Of a DNA stretch of 47,053 bases, positions 16,901 through 25,655 are shown piece after piece. The DNA is taken from positions 1 through 47,053 of the IMG/VR virus record IMGVR_UViG_3300021599_000073; one strand, written 5' to 3'. The notes under the pieces are model-generated. The model had not been told where the DNA came from. It did no database searches and saw only the letters and a list, made by a program, of their open reading frames with translations. Position numbers and translations under genes: made by a program. Each line of letters begins with the position of its first letter. The stretch's first letter is position 1. Source of the DNA: a virus.

Positions 16901-17452
16901 ATTCAGGTCTGCAATTTGTTGCAGCACAATATCTTTACCAGCAGTCTCAAGTCCTTGGATACCAGTCAAATCACCGATACCTTGGATCGCACCACCAGCG
17001 ATCATCTGAAGCGAGTCAACGCCACGACCAAAGTTCTTTTTCATCAACCTTCCGGTTGATGGGTTCTTAATAGACTGAAGGAACTGTCCATAGGCTTGTT
17101 GACTAAGTGGAACCCAGTCAGCCGTATCGGTAGGTAAACCAGTACCGGGGCCACCGGCTAACGACTCAGCCTCTAGCGCAGAGGTAGCATCGTCCGCAGA
17201 GAACCGCATGCCATTAACAAACAACTGGTTCTTTGATGGGCTAAAGGCAATCGACGGCGGTTGTTTAATATCAGGCAGACGGAACTCGTTAACCTTAACT
17301 AACCGCTCCCCCAATGCAGCCATGTCGGTAAGCGACGGGCCAAGATTCCCCAACCCCACGCCTGAGGTGGGTGTGTAGGGAGCAAATGGTTGTGGGGCAT
17401 CGGTAAGCCCCATTGATTCAAATGCAGGACTTGCGAAGGGGGAGTTAGCCAT
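13880..17452 (-). CDS. giant ejection/polyvalent protein, N-terminal part with MORN repeats
   Basis: 1190 residues. Residues 200-430 are glycine/alanine-rich with glycine-zipper segments (GGAAIGTATGGPAGTVGGAV, GAAGAITGTAVGGASGLLRG), typical of proteins that insert into membranes during DNA ejection. Residues 480-770 are Gln/Pro-rich disordered linker. Residues about 785-855 hold three MORN units (YTGQLKNNEPNGTGAMTYPD, YTGQWKNGTTNGQGRFEDID, MEGKFTNGEFEG). A Lys/Ala-rich linker follows, under which a second gene lies in another frame. It ends with DGTPRTVQVNKT and a TGA where the next frame (+1) continues. It overlaps the transglycosylase stop by one base (TAATG). Confidence 0.8.
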   Translation of the reverse strand: MANSPFASPAFESMGLTDAPQPFAPYTPTSGVGLGNLGPSLTDMAALGERLVKVNEFRLPDIKQPPSIAFSPSKNQLFVNGMRFSADDATSALEAESLAGGPGTGLPTDTADWVPLSQQAYGQFLQSIKNPSTGRLMKKNFGRGVDSLQMIAGGAIQGIGDLTGIQGLETAGKDIVLQQIADLNKTAPFQREFSEIDSGSKAWDWAMASLAQAGPSLLESVAVALGGAAIGTATGGPAGTVGGAVLSVGAKEAVKQQIKAAALKKAQVGWAGLEVAEKALLKRAAAATYAAGASLASNYVAGFGESYLATEEAGVANPYAALLAAAPYAALESLPEFLLFTRYMGNKLPAVTAGTTKLKAAGQRGALGLREGALGTVAEGLTEAGQELVTGALAPIVAGGEAAPDLASRVLEAGAAGAITGTAVGGASGLLRGRAKEAIPTNKPTNLLEQKAGPTSTALTVVSPAANMQGGSVQTGGVGQANDLIGGIGSDSVVRPRTASERPFFGQVTPGDFGPQGVLDLGPSTVGEVRQRSMNVGEQAPRMVWNETTGQYEQQAITPPPSDRLALPAPTFVNPNQGVLQFGSEAPTGIGFTNQQTSVNPIMEQQMNLAQSRQAQAQAQQQAAAQRQADLDRLGNIAAAQRQLDLAAQAPTETPAPTPAPQPMPMVQAQQRAPRQISMFDRGQPLAGTPRPSRGEGLRRGIGVPVAPALTADQIAIPGLPAQTQIPLFTQRGQPSVAALKSVAKPQKVVPTVEQGAAIAKPTGKAVTPATAAKARKAETLKSRTGTVEYEDGAIYTGQLKNNEPNGTGAMTYPDGSTYTGQWKNGTTNGQGRFEDIDGTVMEGKFTNGEFEGEVQKPAKQKKGKQDAVQKQGAASVSLRKGTKTGEEVGKEVRRTKEPAGKGQALKKQDEVTAPKKGAALKKGRAAAAAAPATDTDEARKLREAQIAEAVRKLAEEKAAAAAVVTTPPPTRRMPPKDQTSRELMEDLMRSVEETKSESEKVISLLGVMEYAYTPDSNDRKAQLDVEAKAFLDSVEKDAVFKKALVRFLRTQSATEGETSATDKAGNQTPLFQMIIATDLLEKAKQIMNLQNVPAEYQNEAIGNTPVTPDKDTIKDNSAIKLLDYIRDINTRTGFGQTVDAQAKMLIKLTEMWAQVRKDGLQAFVAYANKPISAYFNPDGTPRTVQVNKT
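14716..14853 (-). CDS. embedded small basic protein (MPFKSKAQQ type)
   Basis: 45 residues, read in the +1 frame inside the 1190-residue ejection-protein gene on the same strand. The peptide starts MPFKSKAQQAYLYAKEP, continues KLAKKWAKKYGVPKNLPEKV and ends in Lys/Ser. This strongly resembles the small phage proteins with an (M)PFKSKAQQR-YLYA...AK-WA...LPEKV pattern that I know as stand-alone genes. A purine-rich AAGAAAGGGAAACAAG lies directly before the ATG. Function unknown. Either it is a true overlapping gene, or a former gene captured by the ejection protein and now read in another frame as linker. Confidence 0.55.
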   Translation of the reverse strand: MPFKSKAQQAYLYAKEPKLAKKWAKKYGVPKNLPEKVKPSKSKTK

Positions 17453-19458
17453 TATTTACCTCTAGCCATTTGTATTGCAGAAGGCAAGCCAGCAATAGGA
17501 ACTGCGGCATTACTCTGTATTTCAACTCCATCAACGACTGTCTTAGTACCAGTAGGATTGTAAATATAAGGCGGTATTCCAAGATACGCAGGAGGTACGA
17601 TAACCCAAGTGCCAGTAGCAGTATCAGGTTTAGCCGTCCATCCTTGTTTCATGGCTTCTTGTTTGAGGTTAAAGTTACCCTTAGTGGTCTCAACCATTAC
17701 ATCTTTAATCATATTGGCTTGGATCTCATCACGTTTTGTAGCAGCAGTAACTTGACCCTTGACACCTTCTTTAGCGGCAAACATGCCAAGTTCAGACTGC
17801 GAAGCAATCTTAGCCTCACGGTACTTCGTATCAAACATCTCACGGGCAGCATCACGAATCTGCGCCCTAGTCATAGGCTCTCCAACTTTTTGCCCATTGA
17901 CCCACATATTAAAGTTACCATCCGAGCGAGGCTGGAACGCAACTGGTTGCCCAACATAAAAACTCATGGCTGCTGAAACACCACGAGGATCGTTGGCATA
18001 CTCTAGTTGATAGACTGTACCCATTGCTTGTAAAAGTCGATTGCCATCACGGTAAGAATTATCTAACTGGCTAATCTGATCTCGAACCAACTCAGCCTCA
18101 GCACCCATACCTGCCTTCTGATACATCTGGAACTTACGAATTGCATCAGTGCGGACACGTTGGTATTGGTCGCTAAGAAGTTTTTGATCGCCAGTAATAG
18201 CATCAGTATTAGCAAGATAATAAGACGTTGGGCTTTTTGGTTCTTTAGTTTGTTTAACACCCGGAGTAGCCGCAGATGCAATTGGGCCAGCAACCACAGG
18301 AGTAGTTGCCACACCGGGAGCAGGAGCAGCGGCAGGTGCAGCACCAATAGTCGGAGCAGTTACATCAGTAGTAGTTGTGCCGGGAGCAGCAGCCACTTGT
18401 ACAGGAGCAACACCCGGTTGGTCAATACCAGACAAAATGGTAGCAATCGGTCTTGCCATAGCCGCACGACCACCGACAGAAGTTGCACCTTTATAGCGGT
18501 ACAAAGCCTGTTCGTAGTTACCGTTTGCTTCTTTAAGGTACTGGGCAAATAGTTGCGCTGCATAAGGAATAGCCTTTAGCGGATCCATTGCGTCGGCTTG
18601 GCTAATCTGTCCTTGCTTTGTACCTATGTTGGTTGTGTAAATCTGTGCGATACCAAAAGCAACAGGCTTACCATTGACATTGTTAATTGCATCGGCTTTG
18701 AACGACGACTCAGTACCAATCAACCGCTTGAATACCACGGGATCAATACCGTACTGTTGAGCAGCCTTAGTCATCACATCGTCATATGGCGTATTAATCC
18801 TGTCATACTGAACAGCAGACTGACTAACTGCTTGAGGGGTAGACTCTCGTATTACACTGCTACGCCCCTCACGACCAAAGTCAATGGTAGGCTGATTGCG
18901 AGTAATAACTTGTTCGTTCAGCGTTAAGCGTTGTTGGTACAAGTCACGTTGTTGCTCAAGACTTCTACGAGCATTAGGCGGTATATCAGTACGCTTAAGC
19001 GTATTGTTAATAGTATCTAACCGCATCCTGTTTAGGTTTGCCATCTCCGTAGCACGTTGAAGTTCACGCGGATTGGCTGACGGATTAGGAACCATCTGTC
19101 CATATGGTACATTTGCTGGAGCCTGAGTTACAGCCTGTCGTGTCTCTGGAGAAACTGCCCCAGAGAATTGGTTTGGCCCAGACGGTGCAGGTGCAGCAGG
19201 TGCAGCAGGAGGAGCAATTTGCTCAACATCCATACGTTGTTGTTGACCTACACCCAACAAGTCGCCAGTTGTAACTGCCTCTGGTGCAGGAGCGTTGGCT
19301 TGTTGCTGACGCAGTGCTTCTTGACGGCGTAGCGCTTCAAGCGCCATAACATCACGTTCTTCCGTACGCTCGGTTTGTCGCCGTTTTGAGGCTAAGTCCA
19401 TGCCAGCATAGAACGACTCGGTTCCAGCCGCGATATTTCCAAAATTTAGAGCAGCCAT
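17452..19458 (-). CDS. virion-associated lytic transglycosylase
   Basis: 668 residues, AAGGAG upstream of the ATG. Residues 235-335 form an SLT/GEWL-like domain: YDDVMTKAAQQYGIDPVVFK, then LIGTESSFKADAINN (catalytic Glu about 250), then PVAFGIAQIY and AAQLFAQYL, ALYRYKGATS. It would cut peptidoglycan glycan strands, allowing the ejected proteins and DNA through the cell wall. Long Ala/Pro/Thr-rich linkers flank the domain. Its order between two ejection-type proteins matches internal virion proteins of T7-like phages. The C-terminal 200 residues are an unidentified folded domain. Confidence 0.88.
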   Translation of the reverse strand: MAALNFGNIAAGTESFYAGMDLASKRRQTERTEERDVMALEALRRQEALRQQQANAPAPEAVTTGDLLGVGQQQRMDVEQIAPPAAPAAPAPSGPNQFSGAVSPETRQAVTQAPANVPYGQMVPNPSANPRELQRATEMANLNRMRLDTINNTLKRTDIPPNARRSLEQQRDLYQQRLTLNEQVITRNQPTIDFGREGRSSVIRESTPQAVSQSAVQYDRINTPYDDVMTKAAQQYGIDPVVFKRLIGTESSFKADAINNVNGKPVAFGIAQIYTTNIGTKQGQISQADAMDPLKAIPYAAQLFAQYLKEANGNYEQALYRYKGATSVGGRAAMARPIATILSGIDQPGVAPVQVAAAPGTTTTDVTAPTIGAAPAAAPAPGVATTPVVAGPIASAATPGVKQTKEPKSPTSYYLANTDAITGDQKLLSDQYQRVRTDAIRKFQMYQKAGMGAEAELVRDQISQLDNSYRDGNRLLQAMGTVYQLEYANDPRGVSAAMSFYVGQPVAFQPRSDGNFNMWVNGQKVGEPMTRAQIRDAAREMFDTKYREAKIASQSELGMFAAKEGVKGQVTAATKRDEIQANMIKDVMVETTKGNFNLKQEAMKQGWTAKPDTATGTWVIVPPAYLGIPPYIYNPTGTKTVVDGVEIQSNAAVPIAGLPSAIQMARGK

Positions 19459-19468
19459 GATCTACTCC

Positions 19469-20995
19469 TTAACCAAGAGCCGTACCAAACAGACCTTGTG
19501 TTTCTTTAATTGATCGGCGTTTGCGTTCGTCAGCGGTGTTATACATATTCTGTAAATTCTGTGCGTAGCCCATAGTGCTAAGACTTGATGCACTTGGGTA
19601 GAGATTTAACCCAGCAGTTTTCGCACGGTTCTGTGCATCGACAGCGCCAAGGAATCCAGTATCGTAAGCAGTACCAACATCACGCCCAGTGCTTAGACGG
19701 ATACGGCGTTGCTCAGATTCACGCAAACCTGCTCTAGCCTGAGGGATCTTACCGAGTGTCTCTCGCTCAACCCTAGCACCAGCCTGTTGGACTTGACGCG
19801 CACGCTGGAGACCAAAATACTCAGGGTCAAAGTAGTTAGCGCCTTGAACCAGTGAACGGGCTGCATCAAGTTTCTCTTTGAACAGTTCTTGGTTTGTGGT
19901 GCGAAGTGTCTCAAGTTCTTGACGTTGTTGGTTAAGCAATTGTTTTTCTTCATCTGACATACCATCAGGTGCAGCATAAGTACCGGCGATCTGACCAGCA
20001 GCACGCAAGAGGAAGTCAGCCTGTTTCTTAGGATCAGTGACTGATTTAACAATTTCACTACCGGCTTTCTTAGCACCTTCAACAAAACGCTCGGTGAGTG
20101 TGCCTGACGAACCAGCAGTTTGTGGGCCAGCAGCAGGAGTTTGTGCGCCACCAGTTTGAGAAGAAACCGTAGGTGCAGCAGGAGTTGTAGGAGCAGTAGC
20201 AGTATTAAGCCCAGCACCTTCAGCACCAGCAACAGAAGGAGTCGTTGAAACTATTTGTCCTTCAGTATTTGTAACGATGGTTGACCCATCACCTAAAGTT
20301 TGAATAGACGATCCATCATCAAAAGTCTGTGTACCCATTCGATAAGCAGGGCCAGATGAACCAGACAGTTGTGCGCCAAGATCAGAAGCAGTTTGTGCAG
20401 CACCTTGTGCGTCTAAACCACCTTGAACAGCCAGACCAGTGGATTTGTCAACAACATCATACAGACCAGTTTCTACGTTATAAGAAGGTGTGAACCCTGA
20501 AGTTGCACTAACAGGGGCTTGAGCGCCAGCGCCAGTAGTAGAGGCAGCACCAGCGGGAGCGTTGAGCGCACCCGTAGCAGAGTTAATTCCTTGGTATCCA
20601 GAGATACCACCACCGATAGCACCGAATAATGCGCCACGACCTGCGTCTTGCCCAGTTACTTTAGCCGCCACAGCACCAAGGGCAGCACCTACGATACCGC
20701 CAGCAATCGCACCAGACGCACCTGCCGCAAACGTACCGGCTAGGGCAGTACTAACTGCACCTGACAGACCGATAGAAGAAGCAATTGCCGGAGCAAAATA
20801 AGGAACAGCCACGGCTGCGGCCACTGCCACTACGGCTTTGAACACATTACCACCGCCACCGCCATGCAGTGTAGGTTGTTTGTGCATCAGCGAGTATGCG
20901 ATGGGGTTTAGTTTGTGCGGGTTAGCACCACCAAAAGCATCGATTGGCATGTACTCAAGTTCAAACCCATACGGGGCGCGAGTGGTAATAGACAT
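19469..20995 (-). CDS. internal virion (ejection) protein with glycine-zipper region
   Basis: 508 residues, ATG directly after the upstream TAA, with GGAGG. Residues 50-135 are strongly hydrophobic and glycine/alanine-rich (FKAVVAVAAAVAVPYFAPAI, AIAGGIVGAALGAVAA, GALFGAIGGGISGYQG). The middle is a Thr/Ala/Pro/Gly linker, and the last 150 residues are charged helix (LDAARSLVQGANYFDPEYFG, RARQVQQAGARVERETLG). This layout fits T7 gp14/gp15-type proteins that leave the capsid and form a channel in the host envelope. The family is not recognised precisely. Confidence 0.75.
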   Translation of the reverse strand: MSITTRAPYGFELEYMPIDAFGGANPHKLNPIAYSLMHKQPTLHGGGGGNVFKAVVAVAAAVAVPYFAPAIASSIGLSGAVSTALAGTFAAGASGAIAGGIVGAALGAVAAKVTGQDAGRGALFGAIGGGISGYQGINSATGALNAPAGAASTTGAGAQAPVSATSGFTPSYNVETGLYDVVDKSTGLAVQGGLDAQGAAQTASDLGAQLSGSSGPAYRMGTQTFDDGSSIQTLGDGSTIVTNTEGQIVSTTPSVAGAEGAGLNTATAPTTPAAPTVSSQTGGAQTPAAGPQTAGSSGTLTERFVEGAKKAGSEIVKSVTDPKKQADFLLRAAGQIAGTYAAPDGMSDEEKQLLNQQRQELETLRTTNQELFKEKLDAARSLVQGANYFDPEYFGLQRARQVQQAGARVERETLGKIPQARAGLRESEQRRIRLSTGRDVGTAYDTGFLGAVDAQNRAKTAGLNLYPSASSLSTMGYAQNLQNMYNTADERKRRSIKETQGLFGTALG

Positions 20996-21376
20996 TTAAG
21001 CCTCCATTAAGTCAAAGCGCATGTGCGTATACACATGCTTAAATCCATATCGGGAAATCACCCGCTCCATTGCTGGGGATACCCATCCCTCAATAGCGCG
21101 GACGCTGTTCATATAAGCCCAACCACACAACTTCTTCCAAAACTTCTCGTAGAAGTATTCAAGATCTGAACCAGCAAGAGCCAAAATGTTCATAGCCGGT
21201 AACCTTGGGTATTGGACAATTTCAAGGACAACCACCAACTTAACGTCAGGTGAGATGCACTTATCATTCTTGACAACAAAAACATAAAACTTGCCTTGTA
21301 AAGCAAGTGTGTAAATGTCATCAGCGGTAATCGGACACACGGATGGGGATACTATCGCTAGTACTTGTACCAGCAC
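20996..21376 (-). CDS. GNAT-like internal virion protein, N-terminally truncated
   Basis: 126 codons, but only about the last 110 (from ITADDIYTLALQGKFYVFVV) look like protein. The pattern VLEIVQYPRLPAMNILALAG, FYEKFWKKLCGWAYMNSVRA, SPAMERVISRYGFKHVY resembles the GNAT-fold protein near T7 gp13 and its aquatic-phage relatives. Such proteins in my recollection have a further 40-60 residues at the N-terminus. Here the frame runs into the end of the upstream gene (56-base overlap), and the ATG at 21376 lies in that gene's sequence. The real start is therefore missing. Confidence 0.7.
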   Translation of the reverse strand: MLVQVLAIVSPSVCPITADDIYTLALQGKFYVFVVKNDKCISPDVKLVVVLEIVQYPRLPAMNILALAGSDLEYFYEKFWKKLCGWAYMNSVRAIEGWVSPAMERVISRYGFKHVYTHMRFDLMEA

Positions 21377-22223
21377 CTTTTACTTTACCGCCCATTGCAG
21401 CGTGGTCACCAGCAGTAACAACACCGCCGTCACGCATCTGAGGAAGTTCAGCAGGGTTAATCATTGGAGCAGTACCCATACTGCCACCCATACCCATCTG
21501 CCCAATCATTTGCTGAGCAGCACGGAAAGCGATGATGATCGTAATAACTAGACCTTGATCGAAGTCAGTAGGAAGATCTTGTTCAGAAGCAAGTCCTTGC
21601 TGAATTGCAAAGCGACGCAGATACGGATACATGTCAGGATTTTGTAGAGCAGTCATAGCCAACTGACCACCTTGGTTCATTTCTTCAGGAGTCAATTCAC
21701 CCGTCTGATAACCAGCCATAATGGCTTGTTGAATTTGAGCCACGGCTTGTGGCTGTGTACGCATAAACTCTTGAATCTGCATTTCAATCATTTGCGGAGA
21801 CATATTCTCTTGCGACTGAGTTTGAGGATTCATACCAGCGGGGCGTACAGGCGCACCGCCTTGTCCGACCATGCCGCCTTGAGCGTATGTGGGTTGAAGT
21901 CTGAAGTCGAGTGCAGGAAATTGTGGGTTCACGGCAGTAGTCCCCATAGGAAAAGATTGAATGGCACGCTCGTTAACAGCAACTTGCGGGGATCCAGACC
22001 CCATAAGGCCGGTCAGAGACGCGGGTAGATCAAGTGAGTCAGTAGAAACAGGTAACTCAGTAGGCAGCGCAGATGGCGCTGGAGTCATCGTGGGAGCAGG
22101 GACACTGCTCAGATTTGTTTGTGCTGGGCCAGCGACAGTAGGTTCGGCTGGCTGAGGAAGCGCAGCCGGAGCCTTTTGTTGCATATTTAGAATTGATAAA
22201 ACCGGATTCGCAGCCCTAGCCAT
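21321..22223 (-). CDS. virion-associated protein, probably truncated C-terminus
   Basis: 300 residues. Pro/Ala-rich N-terminus, then helical Gln/Met-rich sequence (QMIEMQIQEFMRTQPQAVAQ) and a C-terminal segment RDGGVVTAGDHAAMGGKVKG followed by GTSTSDSIPIRVSDYR. In relatives I remember, SDSIPIRVSDGEYVIP continues for tens of residues; here it stops after VSDYR, exactly where the GNAT-like gene begins out of frame. A deletion joining the two genes is the simplest reading. Role in the virion unknown. Confidence 0.75.
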   Translation of the reverse strand: MARAANPVLSILNMQQKAPAALPQPAEPTVAGPAQTNLSSVPAPTMTPAPSALPTELPVSTDSLDLPASLTGLMGSGSPQVAVNERAIQSFPMGTTAVNPQFPALDFRLQPTYAQGGMVGQGGAPVRPAGMNPQTQSQENMSPQMIEMQIQEFMRTQPQAVAQIQQAIMAGYQTGELTPEEMNQGGQLAMTALQNPDMYPYLRRFAIQQGLASEQDLPTDFDQGLVITIIIAFRAAQQMIGQMGMGGSMGTAPMINPAELPQMRDGGVVTAGDHAAMGGKVKGAGTSTSDSIPIRVSDYR

Positions 22224-22226
22224 AAC

Positions 22227-22574
22227 TTACCCTTTCAATTGTACGATCATGGTATTAACCACTGACCTCAAATAGGCAACGTCGTTTGCAAGTTCTTGGA
22301 CATTTAGAATCAACTTTGCATAGTCGTCCAGATCTGCTACGTTTTGCCCGCTAATAGTATACCCTTTACCTTCGGCTGTGACACGTTTCATATTTAATTC
22401 TCGTGCCTCATTTACCGTGATGTCAGACCGCACAACCGCCCGACTTGCTAAATCCCCTTCCCCCCGGATACCGCAGAGCAACTCCACGTTCTCTTTCATG
22501 GTGTTGGACAACTGGTTCTGCCACTCGTTAAGACCAGTCGGCACGGCAGGGATGGCTGTAAATCGTCCGGGCAT
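22227..22574 (-). CDS. conserved small virion protein
   Basis: 115 residues, coupled to the tail nozzle gene by a TAATG overlap. The sequence MPGRFTAIPAVPTGLNEWQN, then TMKENVELLCGIRGEGD and a helical end (VQELANDVAYLRSVVNTMIV) looks like a small structural or chaperone protein that interacts with the tail nozzle. Family remembered only loosely from aquatic podoviruses; no enzymatic motif is visible. Confidence 0.75.
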   Translation of the reverse strand: MPGRFTAIPAVPTGLNEWQNQLSNTMKENVELLCGIRGEGDLASRAVVRSDITVNEARELNMKRVTAEGKGYTISGQNVADLDDYAKLILNVQELANDVAYLRSVVNTMIVQLKG

Positions 22575-25198
22575 TATGCTGTCCTCAGTCCATAGGGAGT
22601 TTCACCAATGTGGATCGCACGCACCCGTGCCGAGCCTGACACACCCACCTCAAAGGTATCGGAGCGATACCCCGTAGGCAGACGGAACACATCGTCACTG
22701 CTAACGGTGGCTTGGAAAACCAACTGCTTGTCAACCCACAACTTAAATGTGATTGGTAAAGTACCCGGAGTTGCCTTTAACGACCGTGTAAGGTTATCCC
22801 CGTTAATCACCGTAGAGTTCAGCGTACCGTCGTTGGCAATCCGAATCCCAAGCGAAGTCGTGCGGTCGTAAGGGCCATTCATATCCCCAAGACCTTTTAG
22901 GCAGATAACCGTACCAGAAGTATCTGCGGTAGTACTGACCGTAGCGCCAACATCGGCAAAGGTAAAGGTCGTTGAATTTACAACAGTGATCTCAACTTGC
23001 TGTGCGTTAAACCCTGAAGCCGTGCCGCCAGTAAATCCAGAGATGTCAACTTTTGAACCAGTAGCCAGCAAATGCGGCGTTGCAGTAACAATGGTCGCCA
23101 CGTTGGCGTTACGGGCGTATGAGGCTGTTTGTGTGGGGGTAGAGTAATCCTCCCAGACCTGAGCGTTATAGGCAGGAACACCGTTGTTGTAGGCTGTAAT
23201 AGCCTCAGTCTCAGCATCTGGAGTAGCGTAGTCAGCAATAACCCGTGCTGCGCCAAGGTTCAAAAAGTCCTTGGTAATAATAGTCTTGGACTTCCATTCC
23301 ATCGAAGCAAGGGGTTGAGTATCTAAATCCCACTTGAACAGGTTACCTAGTCCATCCCCAATATAGTAGAAATCATTGGTTAGTGGGTCGTACCACGAGG
23401 CTGTAAACTTATAGTTAATCTGAACAAAGTAACCACCGATCCGGTCATCCCGCTCAAAGATAAATGAGTTCAGCGCATGCGACCCAAAGTACTTGCCGTT
23501 GTAGAACTTACCCACAATGGTAGAAGGGTCAAGGGCTTCGTTCCATGTATCCCAGTCGTGAACCAGTTTGGTCATTACATCCATACCGGCAGACGGGTTG
23601 TAAAGCGCCATGCCCCCATAGGTAGCGTAGGCTACGCCATAACCCATGTTGACGATTGACCGTTTAGATACACAAGGAAGTAGGGTGTCAATACGGGCAA
23701 ACGCCATTGTCGCAGGGTTGTTACCTGAAACTTGGTATGGATACTCCTCAGTCAAAACAAGGACATATCCCGCAGTGGCGGCAATCCCAACGATCTCGTC
23801 TTGGAAAGTTAGGGCGTATTTTTCCGGCCATGCATGGGGTAGTCCCGGCTCAGAGAAGTACAACTTGTTGCCAGTAAATCCCACCAAGATGTTATTTTGC
23901 ACCGCAGTAAGACCTTGCAAGTTTGCCGGTGGAGGATCGTAGTCGTCCGTAAGCAGTACATCAAAGAGCAAGGTAGAGTCAAAGTCATCAGTAAAGTCAT
24001 ATGACCCATCACCCCAATAACGGGCGGTAGAAGTCGGAGGATTTTCAGAGACATCGTGGTAGAGCGTGCCGGTAGTATCAGCCGTTGTAGCCGTAGTAGC
24101 AGCCGTCTGAGCGTACTCAAAAGTGTAGTCATCAATGACGCTGGTAACTATACCGTCTGTAATGTTAAACGATGTATCAGTGCAACCACTAAGTTTGAAG
24201 CGATCATCTACCACTAAGTTGTGGTGTTTTTGTAGTTTAACGCGTGAAACATTGGCGGTTCGACTAACTGTGGCAGTCGCAATTGGGAACCACAGGGTCT
24301 TAAGTAGGTAGTAGTCCGTACCAGAAGTCGAAGGTAAAGTTCTATACAGCCGTACTCCACCAACAAAGTAGTTAGCCGAAGGGGTAGCCGTGGGCAATCC
24401 GGTAACAGTAACCGTCTGCCCCTCTTTAATATAAAGCGCCGTAGATGGCTCAGAGGCAATCGACTCCTCGTCCCACGGGGTGTACCAAGTAAACACATAA
24501 GTACGGGTTTGAGTATTACCAGCCAGTGAGACACGACCAGCCGAGTCAGCCGTAGTTGAGACTGCTGAACCGGGGTTAAAGTAAGTAAAGGTCGTGCTAT
24601 TGACTACGGTTACCTCGACGTTGGTAGCGTTAAAGGTCTTACCCGTAGTCGTTGTAAAGTCACTGATCGTAACGATATTACCAGTACGCAATCCATGAGC
24701 AGCAGAGGTAATGATAGTGGCAGTGTTACCAGCATCACGAGCGTAGGAGGTTGTGGTCTTTTGGGTAAAAGATGTTGCGCTTGTAGTAAGCGTTGTCGTA
24801 GGTAACGGTAACCCCAGATAGTAATAGTTGTTTGGGTATGGCTCTCCAGTAGCGGTAGCCAGTTCGTAGTTCGATACCTTAGGCACACCATCGCCGGTGT
24901 AGTAGAACCGTTGTTCTTCGTCGTTAGAGTCAGAAGCCACGGCAATATCCACATCATTGAGCCAAGTCAAAAACTTTAGCACCCCTGTACCGGGAGTGCG
25001 TAATGCGTATAAAGTTTTTATTGTGCCAGTACGACCAACGCTACCAGCCTGAAACGGCGCACGGTAGGGAATCAGATCGCCTGAATATAACTTGGTGTTA
25101 AACGCCAACTGAGCGGCCGCATCCGGCAGCAACTCCGAAGCGATTTTCGGTGCTTCCCCAAGGAACTTAACGATCTTTACTGCGGCCATATTAGGCAA
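22574..25198 (-). CDS. tail tube/nozzle protein (T7 gp12-like) with repeated insert domains
   Basis: 874 residues from the ATG at 25198 (8-base overlap with the endolysin); a start at MAAVKIV (25189) is equally plausible. The N-terminus KFLGEAPKIASELLPDAAAQ and FLTWLNDVDIAVASDSN, together with LQGLTAVQNNILVGFTGNKL and DEIVGIAATAGYVLVLTE, recall the propeller-like nozzle of T7-type tails. Three related beta domains (about residues 143-219, 316-389 and 689-764) share the pattern ASYARNANVATIV, VTVVNSTTFTYF, VSTTADSAGRV. These inserts may decorate the tail or bind the cell surface. Confidence 0.8.
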   Translation of the reverse strand: MPNMAAVKIVKFLGEAPKIASELLPDAAAQLAFNTKLYSGDLIPYRAPFQAGSVGRTGTIKTLYALRTPGTGVLKFLTWLNDVDIAVASDSNDEEQRFYYTGDGVPKVSNYELATATGEPYPNNYYYLGLPLPTTTLTTSATSFTQKTTTSYARDAGNTATIITSAAHGLRTGNIVTISDFTTTTGKTFNATNVEVTVVNSTTFTYFNPGSAVSTTADSAGRVSLAGNTQTRTYVFTWYTPWDEESIASEPSTALYIKEGQTVTVTGLPTATPSANYFVGGVRLYRTLPSTSGTDYYLLKTLWFPIATATVSRTANVSRVKLQKHHNLVVDDRFKLSGCTDTSFNITDGIVTSVIDDYTFEYAQTAATTATTADTTGTLYHDVSENPPTSTARYWGDGSYDFTDDFDSTLLFDVLLTDDYDPPPANLQGLTAVQNNILVGFTGNKLYFSEPGLPHAWPEKYALTFQDEIVGIAATAGYVLVLTEEYPYQVSGNNPATMAFARIDTLLPCVSKRSIVNMGYGVAYATYGGMALYNPSAGMDVMTKLVHDWDTWNEALDPSTIVGKFYNGKYFGSHALNSFIFERDDRIGGYFVQINYKFTASWYDPLTNDFYYIGDGLGNLFKWDLDTQPLASMEWKSKTIITKDFLNLGAARVIADYATPDAETEAITAYNNGVPAYNAQVWEDYSTPTQTASYARNANVATIVTATPHLLATGSKVDISGFTGGTASGFNAQQVEITVVNSTTFTFADVGATVSTTADTSGTVICLKGLGDMNGPYDRTTSLGIRIANDGTLNSTVINGDNLTRSLKATPGTLPITFKLWVDKQLVFQATVSSDDVFRLPTGYRSDTFEVGVSGSARVRAIHIGETPYGLRTA

Positions 25199-25655
25199 CC
25201 AATCCGGGTAAGTAAACCGTCTTGCCGTCTTTCTTGACAGCCGTTAGGTTTTGTTTCTTCAAATTTGCAGGGTCATATGACACATGCACCCAACCTGAAT
25301 CAGGGATACCCGGAGTATAGAACTCAAGAATCAGTTGCGTATACTGTAAGTTATCCATGATCCAAATGGCTAAGTCCGCGTTCGGGATGCCGGGGATTTC
25401 GATGTCCGCCGCTTGCCCTTTGCAGTGGTCACTGGTTTTGGAGCCACCGACTTTGGCGTTGACTTCGGGGTGGCGGAAACCGGAGTTGACTTTGACCCCC
25501 GTTTGGAAATGGTTTCTAACAGGCTGAAGAACCTGTTCACATAGTTGCTTAAGATTTTCAATTTCAGTCTCCCCCGGCGTATTGTCCATGTCGTGACGCA
25601 ACGCTGTTTCAGATTTAACCAGTTCGGCTAAGGAAAAATTACTTGTCAGTTGCAT
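25191..25655 (-). CDS. M15 peptidase endolysin
   Basis: 154 residues, AAGGAG upstream. Zinc-binding and catalytic residues of the M15A D,D-carboxypeptidase family are visible: SDHCKGQAADIEI gives His77 and Asp84 of the SxHxxGxAxD motif, and WVHVSYD gives His124. The N-terminus NFSLAELVKSETALRH and VNSGFRHPEVN are typical. It cuts peptidoglycan stem peptides to release progeny. It overlaps the holin gene by 17 bases, forming a lysis cassette. No signal peptide is seen, so export would rely on the holin. Confidence 0.92.
   Translation of the reverse strand: MQLTSNFSLAELVKSETALRHDMDNTPGETEIENLKQLCEQVLQPVRNHFQTGVKVNSGFRHPEVNAKVGGSKTSDHCKGQAADIEIPGIPNADLAIWIMDNLQYTQLILEFYTPGIPDSGWVHVSYDPANLKKQNLTAVKKDGKTVYLPGLVA

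Noticed and set aside
19693-20232. 179-codon Leu-rich frame on the minus strand inside the internal virion protein gene
   Set aside because: Same-strand shadow frame with poly-leucine content; unlike the embedded gene at 14716 it has no recognisable family pattern or Shine-Dalgarno site.
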